From contig JAQFVV010012434.1 in the NCBI GenBank assembly GCA_028023455.1, positions 7,437,157-7,501,156 of the forward strand: a stretch of DNA of 64,000 bases, in the 5' to 3' direction. This document shows, piece by piece, positions 49,305-60,889 of the stretch; within the stretch, counting starts at the first letter, position 1, and each line of letters starts with the position of its first letter. Source of the stretch: Epiperipatus broadwayi (lineage: Eukaryota > Onychophora > Udeonychophora > Euonychophora > Peripatidae). The notes below the pieces were generated by a model. The model was not told the DNA's origin and did no database searches. It was given only the letters and a program-made list of their open reading frames with translations. The translations under genes were made by a program, and so were the position numbers.

Positions 49305-52300
49305 AATAACTAAAATATTCAGCATTAAAATTAAAATATTTCACTAGCTCAAATTTACAATATGAATAAGTTTCAGTTTATAAAAATAAATTAAATAAAT
49401 ATTTAATATTTTCATGAGACTTGAAGTGAAAATACAGGTGACAAGATAGATTACATTGAGCCAATATCCCACAGGATATTACCTCAATGGCATAAGAACA
49501 CTATCCCCCCTTTATTACTATTTCAAATAACAAACTCATAGTATTCTTACGACTTTAATAACTTCTACTCACGAAGATTAAACTAATAATTAAATCTTAA
49601 TCTTCTATTTGATAATCTAGCTCAATAAAATAATCTCAGGTTCATAAAGTTTATTCTAAGTTAATAAAAATACGGTAGTAAAATATGAGAAGGGATTTTA
49701 TGTCATAATCTACTACACTTAAACTAATAATAATAAATAACAGTAATGATATTCTTCATTGTTTAACTAATTCTGTATATCTTTTCTTTTTATTATAATT
49801 TTATTACCATAATAAAATAATGAAATAATATAATATGATCTTATATCTTCATGTAATGATATAATAAATACGTGGTAGCATTTTAATAATCTGACAAACA
49901 AAATATGTGTGGCAACTGATAGCATATAATTTAATATAATATTGTGATAACTGATTTATGACCAATAAAATAATGTAAGATTATGATTATTTAATTATAA
50001 TGAATACCAATAAAATATTTAAAATTCTTAAAATAATTCTCTATTTATTTTTTTGTGCAAAATTATATATTTGTTTCAATTATTATGCATATATCATGTT
50101 TTCATGCAGCGATGTGGAGAAATAAATAACTCGGACACAAAATTTTTTTGAAATTTACTAACAACAAATAAATAAACAATTTATTTACACTATTTACAGT
50201 GGATGTCCTTAACTTTTTTACTTTACAGTTTGATCTACCAGGTTATAAAAAAAAATGATATTTCAATTACATCTTTATTTAGATTTAGGACAAAATTTTA
50301 AAAAAATGTTACTATTTGGTTTCTCATTATGGTTAACTTATTACAAATATATTTATCTACTTTATTAGCAACAGCATTTTATCCTTAATATTATTAAACT
50401 ATCTTATTTTAAAAAATTCATACTTAGAAAACATTCTATAGAAAACAAAATTTTATAATGAGTATGGACTTTTCAAAATATAAAAATTTCATCTTGCAAA
50501 GTCAAAGATGTTACACAAAATATTATCCAAAATTCAATACTAGATTTTAGTATTTATCATACAATGTTTACTAATCATAATATATTCTTCTTTAAGCCTT
50601 ACTTTAGTATGATATAAGTGTAATCATCAATATATTTCAGTTAATCAATAAACAAAAATATACTATGCATATTGTTTACATAATTTACTTTGTACTATTG
50701 TATTTCAAAATATGCAATACTTATTTTTCTCTTAAAAAAAAGTAATACTAAAGCATTTAAAATTATTATCACTTTAAAGAAAATATCTTTGTTTAGATAC
50801 CCTATTTAAAAAAAAGTTTATATTTCATTTCCGAAATAAAATTCAAAATATATTCTATGATTCTTTTCTTTCCTTAGGATACTTTGGATCTTCAATTTTA
50901 AGTTATAATGTCCTATTCCTTCTAAGCAAATAAATCAATCTTATACAAAACGATAGCATAACCTAAGTTCTAAATTATTTATCATTTCTCTTAAACATAT
51001 CTTGCTAAATGATGCAGTTACATGAAATAAAGATAGTGAAAACAAATGCATAGGATTAAGGAAGAAAGCTAGAGTATTACTCTTAACATATCTCAAAATC
51101 ATGGCACAGTGCGAAGAGGTATGACATTTACCTGCCTAATATCCTCTAGTACAGGGGCGATGTTAAAGCTATTTCTTCAGCTTTATTAGAACATCAAATA
51201 TTTAAGGAAATATAAACACTGTCCAAATAAAATGTGTATCAGTCATAGGGCTTTGTTAACTATGCTGATATTCACATAAAGACTAAATATTATTTCCATT
51301 CCTTATAACATCCTATTTCTTAAAACATCATCTTGGTTTCCTGTTCACTAAGTACTTCCAAGCCACTATCTCAACATTATTTCTCAAGATTTTCCACATC
51401 TTATATCGATAAATAACTATCTGCATTTACAAAACAATAAATAAAATTCATTAATAGTTAAACAATCTAGCTGTTCCACAAGGAAAGTCTGCTTACTTCA
51501 TTATTCTATATGTCTAATCATATACAATCTACTTAGACAAGATTTGAATATCCCATAACATGAAAATTTTAAAAGAATCACATAATTATTTGTTATGTTG
51601 GATTATATCACTAATAAAAGAAAAAAAAATTGTCGTATGCATATTTTCAAATCAATCCTATCTCATAATGTTTTTTTAAAATGTTGTATGAAATGCGGTA
51701 CATATAAGTAAAAAACTTTTACACTTCATTCTTCCAATTTATGGATGATCTAAAGAAAACAAAAAAAATATACATTATAAATTATCAATAGTTATTATTA
51801 TTACCAATAACCTTTATCTAATCATCGTGTTCAGTAGGCTTCCTTTATCCACTTGAGCATTGCAGATATAAAAAAAAATTCATACCCATACACTTTATAT
51901 TAAAATATTTTTAGCTAAATTATTAGATTGTTATATTATAAAATTTTAATATTAATAAATTAATGTTTTTATGTTTTTCCTAATCTTATATAAAAAATTT
52001 AGATTTAAACTAGGTTAACAAAATAAAAGGAATCAAAATTATATTTACATATTTTCTTGACAATAGTTCCTGCTAAGTCCAAAATGTTTATTATTTTCTC
52101 TAGAGTTTTTAAAAATGTTCTCCTCCAAGCGGTTAAGGTTTAAAATAAAAATAATTATTAATCCATTTAGTAAAATTTATAGAAAATAATCCTTGGTTTT
52201 AGTATTTAGAACGATAATTATTAAATCATAATATTAATTAATCCCATGAAGCTTCTTAATCTTCTCTACCAATATTTTCTGCATATCTGATGCATCAATC

Positions 52301-54175
52301 CATCTAATTTAACTTTAAAAAAAATATTCGATAAACTTTTAAGTACTATTTGTATTTCCATGGATCCATCTTTTATTCAACTATATGTTCACTTTTTTAT
52401 AGAAGTTTCCTTCTTGATACATTTAAACTTTCATTTGGTATTTTTTATAAATCTCTTTTAAAATAAAAAAAACTTCAAGTACTTTTAAACAAATCTTTTC
52501 TAAATACATTTTTAAATAATTCTAAGACCGGATATTTTAATATCAAAAATGCTTTTATAACATATTCTCCTGTGTTCTTTCTTTAATTCTTGAAAATATT
52601 TTTTTAAAAAATGTTACCTTCAGAAAGGATATAACATTTTACTCCTTTGAATATAATATTCTATAAAATAATTCATGAAATATAATTGTCTTATTATTAT
52701 TTTAAAAATAAATCTTGTATCAGCTTATAAATAATGTTTCAATACATTTTTTTAGACTCCGTATAATGTCTGAGCTGTGTTTTTTTTTTATGTACCAAAA
52801 CAGTTCTCCGGTGAAATATTAATAAAGCTGTATCAATAAATACTCCAAACATTTTTACAGTATTACAATTTATATCCATTTTATTCCGTAGTATATCCAT
52901 CCTTTATTGCGAAGTTTAGGTTAAACTTTTAGATAAAATACGATTGATAAAGGAACTTTAAAAAATTTAACAAAGCATGTTAAACAAAATTATTAAAATA
53001 TTTTTTAGTTTACACTCTCTTTTTTTTTGCAAGTTACTTTTAAAAATTATCAATTAGTTTTTGCAAATAAATTATAAGAGAGTGCTAAAATTGACTAAAA
53101 ATAAAAAATTTTAAAATACTATCTCTTTGATAGTTATAATTTACCTTTCTCTTGTTTCAATACATTATTAATCTCCCCCTATACCCCCATGCAATTCATA
53201 TTTATAGCCTGTAAGAATACCTCATTTGATTGGTTGATTCTTACTTTAACTTGAGAACAAATTTACATATTTTTAGTTTATAGTAGAATTAAATTTCAAA
53301 ATTAGAAATCGTGAGATAATGAACTGAAAATATTATTTAAAATACCACTTTTAATTCAATTATAACTTTATTTAAATTATTTTAATCTTTTAAAATAACT
53401 TTTAAAATAACATTTAATAATTTATTCCATTTATCTATTTTTATTTAAACAAAATATTTAATTTTTTTTTATTATAACTGTATTTGTCTTCATTACATCA
53501 TTTAAATATGCAATAATGACAGTTAACTTAATGTTTAATACTATTTACTTTTATGATAGGCAATAATTCTATCCAATTCTATAATATAACTTTTAAAATA
53601 TTTTAAACTTTGTTATTATTTCAAACAAGCGTGTGTGAAAGTATATAGTATACAAGTCACATGATTAATAACTTTGACAGACGATTTTTAATCTATTTCT
53701 CTGCCTAGATTTATAAAATTGCTACACTTATTATATTATATAATATAATTATAAAATTTGGAAGAACAATTTAGAAAATATAGAACTAGATATAATTTTC
53801 ACCATCATAAAGTCCATTTTTAAAATACATTATATTAATCCTGATTATTAAACATAATTTATAAATTTAAATACTGTATAACATTTATTTATCTATACGT
53901 TTAAGACTATTAAAATTGGATTTTTAAATATACTTTTAATTTTTATAGCTGTGTTATTTAATATGGCCAGCTTTTACAACCATATGAAACAATATTTTAA
54001 GCTTTACATAACTATTTTTAAATGATTTTATATACTACTATTCTCTTTAGCTTCAAATTGTACTTTAAAGATATAATTGACTTAATATAATTAATGTATT
54101 AAAAAAACATATTCTAAAATTTAAAATTTTTAGTAATTGACTGTTATGAACTATTACTGACCTATAGAAAAGGTC

Positions 54176-54178
<3 letters not shown>
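49305..54178. other. Long spacer with no supported gene
   Basis: Uniformly A+T-rich with homopolymer runs. A short GC-richer patch at about 51105-51165 (CACAGTGCGAAGAGG, TACAGGGGCGATG) is not a tRNA or SINE that I can fold. A minus-strand stretch of about 23 codons near 52245-52315 (RWIDASDMQKILVEKIKKL) could be a coding relic but is too short to call. Confidence 0.4.

Positions 54179-54212
<34 letters not shown>
54179..54212. repeat. (AT)n microsatellite
   Basis: About 17 uninterrupted AT units. Confidence 0.9.
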
Positions 54213-54214
<2 letters not shown>

Positions 54215-54599
54215 CCAGAAAACTAAAATCACCTGTGAGTGATTTGAAACGCTATATATTTATATGTAAACCAACAAACTGCTTATATCATTAAAACCAT
54301 CATCTGCATGTGAACCAAAAACTTTAAATATTAATAATTTGTAATCCCTAACATTATCACCCGTGAGTGAGGCTATCTATACAATCCTATTTTAAATTTA
54401 TCATTTTATTTATTAGTTTTACCATTTATATTTGGCTTTCATTAAATTAATTTAAATTTTAACTTCTGCTTAGTGTCTCAATTTTGCTCATTTCTAATTA
54501 GTTAACTACTAGTTATTAAGAATCGCAATCCATGTTTAGTAATTATGGTCACACTACACCTATATATATGTGTTGTGTCTGTGTGCCTATACTGTTAAA

Positions 54600-54840
54600 C
54601 ATGTTCATTGCCTATAGTCTCATGTTTTACCAATGTGCTACTGCTGGCACACGATTAAGGAAAATACTGCTGTGACCTCATATATGTCATTCATAAGGTA
54701 GTAAATCTTTGAGCATGGGTAAAGGAACTGAGGTGAGATTAGACATGGGGTCTCAACAACTTCATTTTGATCAATCTTGGGATGATTTATTAAAACTCTG
54801 GATTTTGTTACGCGAATGTACAAATTTGACTGTTACAATA
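54600..54840. other. Less A+T-rich island, unclassified
   Basis: A minus-strand frame of 61 codons (54823-54638, NHPKIDQNEVVETPCLISPQ) has mixed composition, unlike the chance frames nearby. I do not recognise it and see no convincing splice sites. It may be a relic of an exon or of a mobile element. Confidence 0.3.
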
Positions 54841-54844
54841 TATA

Positions 54845-57107
54845 ATCACAAATAGATAATAATTGTTATAAAAATTAATTATGAATTATAAAAAGAAATA
54901 CAATATTTAAAATGATAAAATAAAATAAAATAAAACAAGTTAAAATTTGCTCTTTTTGTTTAATCAAACTAAAATGAAAATAAAAACAAATAAAACTCAA
55001 TGTTATGAGGACAAGATTGATTTATGTTTATTAATTTGTGTAAAAAAAACTTTATTTCTTTATCTCAAGTTTGATCTTCATAGATTATTTTCTATTTTGA
55101 TTTGGCAGATATTTCAGTTATATTCAAATTTTTTAGAATACATAAATTATTTTATAACAATTTGTTATTTTTAGATGACCACTTAATAACATCTTGACTC
55201 TAGTTTATGGTAAATATTATAGTGACAAATTCTGGGAGTTATATACAGTAATATTCTAATATTTTACACAGTTGAGCCTATAAATAACTATGAAATGTAT
55301 TACATTTTTTCACTAATGAAAATTTTCATATATTGTGGTATACACATATTTTCATTTGTTATTTTTCTATAGTTTGAAAATGGCTAAATAAATAAAATAA
55401 TTCAATATCAATGTTTAATAAAAATATGTTTATTTTGTTCTGAATAAATATGGAATAAATGAATCATTTATTTATTAAAATTAAAAAAATATTTTGTTAA
55501 ATTATTGAATGACAACAATGCTTTAATAAAATTAGAAGAAAAAAATTACATGTTTAAAATTAGTGTTTAAAAATATAGACTGCATTATTTATGTTATTAT
55601 ACAAACAGAAAATTATTTCAAAATGAAGAATGCATAGCTTTTTTCTTTAAAAAGATTTTTGTATTTTAACCTTACCTAAACTTTGGACTTTCAGCAAAGA
55701 AAATGTATTGTTAATAAAAAACCTTAGAAGAGAAGGGGCATGGACCTTCCCCATTTAATGTCTATAATTTAAAGAGAATGATTAACAACAAAACAGTATA
55801 ATGACCATCATTGAATTTAAGACTGCAAATTCTACTTGAATAATAATATTGACAAAGGAAAAATAGTTGGATAACATTTAATGATTAAAATGACTTTGGA
55901 ACCTTACAAATATGTGTACTATCACAAAGATGTCAAGGGAAAGGTTGCAAGATAAGAAAGTTAAACTAAAGTTTTATATATGTTAATATTAACAGATGCT
56001 CAGAGAAATTTCTTATTTATTAGCAACAGTTAAAAAGTATAATGGTAACATTTACAAATGTTTGTAAAATATTTTTTCTAAATTAATAGTATTAATTACA
56101 ATAGTCTGATTTGTCATCTGATAACTTAGATAATAAAAATCAAAGTAAAGCAAAAGATCAATGAAAAATATAAATAGTATTTACATAACTTAGTTTGAAT
56201 TATAAATAATTTTATAAAATTATTACTTGAATTTTTTATTCCTTTTATAGATAGTGCCATTAAATTTTTCCATATATTCTTATTTTTACTTGTGTGAAAA
56301 AAAAAATCTAGTTTCTTGACTATATGCATTTATAATTTTAATTATAAACTATATTTAATTATAATATAGTGAGGGTGAACTACAAATGAACTATAAATTA
56401 TGTTAAATGATGTTATGAATTGTTTTTTATTCTAATCACCACAAATAAATTAATGATATCTTAATAAATTTATGTTGTTATTAAACTAGGTGTTTTGATT
56501 TGCTACTGCATGAATCATTAAAAAACTATTTCATCTTATCCTATAATACACTCCATGTTACATGTCATTATCAAATAAAACATTTAATAAATTTTATTTT
56601 ATTTTCCAAGCAAGAGCATACATATAGACCCATTGGTGATCTTTACAAATCTAAAAGTCTATTGTGCATGCAGATTTAAACTACTATAAAGCCATTTGTG
56701 ACCAATTTATTTATTTACCCATTATATTGTAAATTACCTGAGTATGATATTTACTCAGCATATTTAGATGGTCCAAATATGTAATATATAAGAGGAGAAA
56801 ACCACTTGGTTTCTAATTATATTTATTACAAGTAGTTGCCCAAATACATAAAGCATTTAGTTTTCAGGCCAGCTAGCACTGCTCAGTTGCCTAATCTGAG
56901 GGCATGTAATGACAGTCAGTTCCATTTATGACATTAGTTGTCTAGTATGATGAGCAGTTTATTATTTTATATTATCATTTATAAATTTTGGCTTGTCAAA
57001 AAGACATATTCTATTTATGAGATAATACCTGAATCTACAAGCTATTCATTGAACAGCATTGATTTGATTTAAATTACATTTTGGTCAGTCTTTATTAGTG
57101 TTCCTTT

Positions 57108-57110
<3 letters not shown>
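54845..57110. other. Spacer with no supported gene
   Basis: Short frames at 54947-55174 and 56126-56329 are low-complexity and unrecognised. Nothing else stands out. Confidence 0.45.

Positions 57111-57112
<2 letters not shown>

Positions 57113-57164
<52 letters not shown>
57113..57164. repeat. (AT)n microsatellite
   Basis: About 26 uninterrupted AT units directly left of the PLE palindrome. Confidence 0.9.
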
Positions 57165-57167
<3 letters not shown>

Positions 57168-57274
57168 TCAATGTCTGTATTCCAATTATAATAAAATATA
57201 TATAATTATTCAAAACAATACAATAATTAATACAGTAAAAAATATTTTAAAATCAAATATATACCATAATTTAA

Positions 57275-57310
57275 TAGAAGTACTTTCAACTATCTATGTA
57301 GTCATTATCA
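57275..57310 (-). ncRNA. Hammerhead-like motif in PLE tail (left arm)
   Basis: Minus strand: GATAATGA, then CTACATAGATAGTT, GAAA, GTACTTC. Stem II can form as GACTA/TAGTT. At the third pair this copy has C-G where the 41-43 kb elements have U-A, a compensatory difference that supports a real stem. The first core base is not C, so the motif is degenerate. Confidence 0.35.
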
Positions 57311-57809
57311 ACTAGATTCAAACTATATTACAAAAAAACCATTACAAATTTATACAAAAAGAATTATGTCATACATCAATTTTCCTACAATTTTTTAATT
57401 TTTATATTAGCAGCCTGTCTATTTATCAAATGTTGCCTTCCTTTTTTTATTAACATAGCTTCTTTAATTTTATGCTTATTATTATTTCTTTCAATATACA
57501 AAATCTTAACTTTATTAAAATCAAAATCAAAACCATTATTATTTCTTTCAATACACAAAATCTTACCTTTATTAAAATCAAAACCATAATGGTTTTGATT
57601 TTAATAAAGTTAAGATTTTGTGTATTGAAAGAAATAATAATAAATGTAAAATTAAAGAAGCTATGTTAATAAAAAATGGAAGGCAACATTTGATAAATAG
57701 ACAGGCTGCTAATATAAAAATTAATGAATTGTGGGAAAATTGATGTATGACGTAATACTTTTTGTGTACATTTGTAACGGTTTTTTGTAATATAATTTGA
57801 ATCTAGTTG

Positions 57810-57842
57810 CTAACGATTACATAGATAGTTGAAAGTACTTCT
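57810..57842 (+). ncRNA. Hammerhead-like motif in PLE tail (right arm)
   Basis: CTAACGA (core changed), GATTA/TAGTT arms with one wobble, GAAA, GTACTTC. It sits about 70 bp after the PLE stop codon, the same position as in the larger PLE fragments. Probably inactive. Confidence 0.35.
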
Positions 57843-57934
57843 ATTAAATGATGGTATATATTTGTTTTTAAAATATTTTTACTGTATTAATTATTGTATT
57901 GTTTTGAATAATTATATATATATATATATATATC

Positions 57935-58660
57935 CATTAGAAACCAGTAAACACCTAAACATACCAATATAGATAGTAATCAATATTTCTCACTATTGTC
58001 AAGGTAACCTCTCACCTTTTAATAATAAGAGTGGAAATATATATATATATCGTGATGGGCACTCTTGGAGTATAGAAAACATTAGTGAGTTTTAATTTAA
58101 GCCATATTAATCACTATTATAGTAATGTCTGCTACGAATTATATAAACATACTGTGAAATGAGTGATGATGGTCTTGTGTATGTATATATTTCCCCCATT
58201 TTCAAGAGTAAATTAAATATTCAAACTTATAATTTGTAATTTTATGTGTCTTATAATTATGCTATATATGTGAAAAATATTTTCTTTTATGTTTTATTTG
58301 CAACTTTTTTTAAAGTTTTTCACATGTTGGAACTTAATTATAAAAAAATAATTAAAAGTAATTGTAAATGGCCCAATGCATCTATACTTTTTTTTAGTTA
58401 TCAGATATTTTCTCTGCTAATACATTAAAGCATTCAGATTGTTATTGTTTTACCAAATGTGAAATTTTACTAATGTATTAATGGCAATCCGCTTTATATT
58501 TTATTTTTTAAGAACAAGAGAGTCTGAGGCAATTAGATGCCAAGATTGGCCAAGAAAACCTGATTTATTTTTCATTTGTGTTTTTTAGTTTTGATCTTTT
58601 ATCAGGGAAAAGTGAGAAAAACTTTCCTTTGCATCAAAAGTAGAAATTGATGAAATAGAA
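57935..58660. other. A+T-rich spacer
   Basis: No gene recognised. (TA)n tracts lie near 57915-57932 and 58039-58050. Confidence 0.5.
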
Positions 58661-58674
58661 CTCTGTAATCAATT

Positions 58675-58786
58675 GTCAAGCATTGGTGGTCGAGATGTCA
58701 ACACAGCCGCCTTACAAGCAGTTGTCCTGGGTTAGTGGGTTCATGGGTTCACTTCCCAGCCGATGCTATGACACATGAAAAAAAAC
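58675..58786 (+). mobile_element. tRNA-derived SINE with 14-bp TSD
   Basis: CTCTGTAATCAATT flanks the unit at 58661-58674 and 58787-58800. The element starts GTCAAGCATTGGTGG, has a B-box-like GGGTTCACTTCCC and ends CGATGCTATGACACATG plus an A-run. It is the most complete SINE in the window and defines both ends of the family at 15.2, 16.3 and 19.6 kb. A 14-bp duplication with a poly-A tail fits LINE-driven target-primed insertion. Compared with the 16.3 kb copy, the A box is diverged (GGTCGAGATGTC) and the B-box region carries extra bases. Confidence 0.85.
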
Positions 58787-58879
58787 CTCTGTAATCAATT
58801 TAGGTGGTCTGAGTGAAAACCAAGATAAAAATAAAAGATAAAATTTAGAGATTAAAACAAGTGATAGGGAATATTAAGG

Positions 58880-59660
58880 CTTAAAACCTATAAGCATTGT
58901 TCTAATCCATTAGCCATGAAGGTAGGGTTGGCTGATGCAAAGGTTACAGGGGGATACTCAAATTTCATATTGTAATGAGTGCACTATATAAGCTGTTCAC
59001 CTGGTGCTAAGAGGGGTTGTTGTTGACTAATATAGAAGCATAGAGAGAAATGTGAATATAGAGAATAATCTAATGCAGAAGGAAGAAATGCAATAGAGAA
59101 CCATAGAGGTAGATAATACCTCATCTAACATAGAAGAGATAAACAAGGATGCTTTCCTTGCATGGTTGCATAAGGATTGTGGTTGCTGTGCAAGATCCCT
59201 TTCATCTTATTGATAATTGCTGTTAGCTATAAGCTGCTGAGGCCAGTTATTAAGGTCATATCTTACAGAGAGACACTGATCATTTAATATTAAACAGATA
59301 AGCAAGAAGAGAACAGAGCCAATCTTGGCTTCAAATAAGAGTTACAAGAAAGCTATATAGAAAAGTGGCAGTCTGTTAAAGCTATCCTAAAAAAGAAATC
59401 ATCAGTAAAAACCTAAAAAAATGAAAATGTCTACATTAGTTAGTGTGATGAATATGAAGTAGAATTCCACATCAGTGCACTAGCCCAGCTTCTTTCAAGC
59501 CATCATCATGTAGCCATTAATATCAGCTGATGAAGATGATCATAGAAATGCCTATCTCTTACTAAAGTGAAGAGAAGTCATCACTGTCATGTTGTCCAGT
59601 TCTATAGTTCACTCAGAAATCCAGAAGTCCGGATGAAGTCTGAAGATGCCGGATGATGTA
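58880..59660. other. Less A+T-rich block with promoter-like sequence, unclassified
   Basis: Composition is clearly less A+T-rich than its surroundings. CACTATATAAGCTG (about 58982-58995) resembles a TATA box, followed by purine-rich sequence. I found no ORF, no matching termini and no second copy in the window. It could be a solo LTR, another retroelement fragment or a transcribed host segment; I cannot choose. Confidence 0.3.
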
Positions 59661-59664
59661 ATTT

Positions 59665-60365
59665 CTTTTATTCATTTATCATTTTATTTAAATATTGTTT
59701 ATATACTTTAATAAGAGTGAATCTTATTGATATATGTATTTTTAGATACAGTACCTGTAGGTCAAATTGTTTATCTGCAAAGCATGGACTTGTTCAGGTA
59801 AAACCATCCTTCTGCATTAAGTTTAAATTGCTTAGATATGCATACACATATGTGCATGTTTTTTTGTAATTTTGGTTATTGCTTATAACACATATATGCA
59901 TATTGCATAATAAAATTAAATTGATTTAGATTATAGTTTTGCCTTTGTCTCCAAGTGTACTTGATTTATATACAAAGTGCACACTTATAAAATGTTCATT
60001 TAAGTTGTGGAAAGGATGTGTAAATATAAATACATGTATAACCATATTTTTACTTGAAATTATATACAATAACAGTAATGCTTCCTTTGTTCATGTGTGG
60101 GTGGTAGCATGAACCACTTTATTCAAGGATATTTATATAAAAATAAGGGAGGGAGTCCCAAATCTGAATTGCATAAACGTTATTCTTAATTTGATTTTCA
60201 TATTATAATGCTGGGAGTTAATAAATGGTATTTTCTTTATGAATATAAATGGTGACAGATTATTTGGGGAAAATAAATATTTATTTTTGTCTTATAAACT
60301 GTGTTTTTAGGAGTGTATCGTTTATTTTTCTTTCCCTCCAACAATATTCAATACATATATTTCTG
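59665..60365. other. A+T-rich spacer
   Basis: Nothing recognisable. Confidence 0.45.
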
Positions 60366-60369
60366 ATAG

Positions 60370-60830
60370 TGGCTTAATCCACCAGTAACCTGAGATAAAA
60401 AAATGATTGAGCTTAGCCCATGGAACATTGTTTTATCAGAGAGGGGGAGAATTTTGCTGTCACGTGGACATCTCTTTATTCATTTTCTTTATATATGTTT
60501 CATTGATTTGTATATCCTTTTGGGAGGGGTTTTCTCTTTCTGGAAATGGCATGTAAATGCCAAGTTCAAATTCAGTCTTTCAAAGATATGTGATGGTCAA
60601 TGCATGAATATCCATTAGCATGGCAATACAGTTTTTGCAAGGGAGAGATCAGGAAATATAAACAGCTTTGGTTTGATCTCTCTCATTTAACAATTCAATA
60701 AGGTAGCTTTACGGAGAGTATTATTTATTTGATAACAATGCCATACTCTGATGTATGACAGTCATTTCATGTTTGTTTCTATGTTCATGGTAAGAATCCA
60801 CAGGATAAGGTGGGGCATTGACCAGCACAG
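60370..60830. other. Less A+T-rich island, unclassified
   Basis: A plus-strand frame of 71 codons (60403-60618) has no recognisable family. The segment contains GTCACGTGG, an E-box-like word, and two GAGAGATCA/TGATCTCTC words that could form a hairpin (about 60643 and 60674). No gene call is made. Confidence 0.3.
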
Positions 60831-60831
60831 A

Positions 60832-60886
60832 ATATATATAGATATATATATATATGTTCTATATATATATATATATATATATATAT
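60832..60886. repeat. Interrupted (TA)n microsatellite
   Basis: TA runs around a GTTCTATATA interruption, followed by its near complement TAATAGAACATATA, so the tract can fold back on itself. Confidence 0.8.
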
Positions 60887-60889
60887 TGT

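Larger units (their letters stand above)
57190..57925. mobile_element. Palindrome of two Penelope-like element 3' ends
   Basis: The two arms meet at about 57588 (CCATAATGG centre). On the plus arm, 57591-57743 encodes FDFNKVKILCIERNNNKCKI, then KEAMLI, INRQAANIKINELW and a stop. This aligns residue by residue with the end of the GIY-YIG domains at 41 and 43.5 kb. The minus arm encodes the same tail with an extra stop (TGG to TAG) and a tandem duplication of about 54 bp (57477-57588). Both arms continue about 180 bp into the 3' flank, to TTGTATTGTTTTGAATAATT and its complement. It is a severely 5'-truncated, head-to-head insertion of a second PLE lineage. Confidence 0.8.

Noticed and set aside
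51100-51170. GC-richer patch as a tRNA gene
   Set aside because: No B box and no cloverleaf could be folded on either strand.
59518-59560. CTGATGA followed by a small hairpin and GAAA, resembling a hammerhead
   Set aside because: The bases flanking the core do not form stem I (G-U then mismatches), and it is not in a repeated element.
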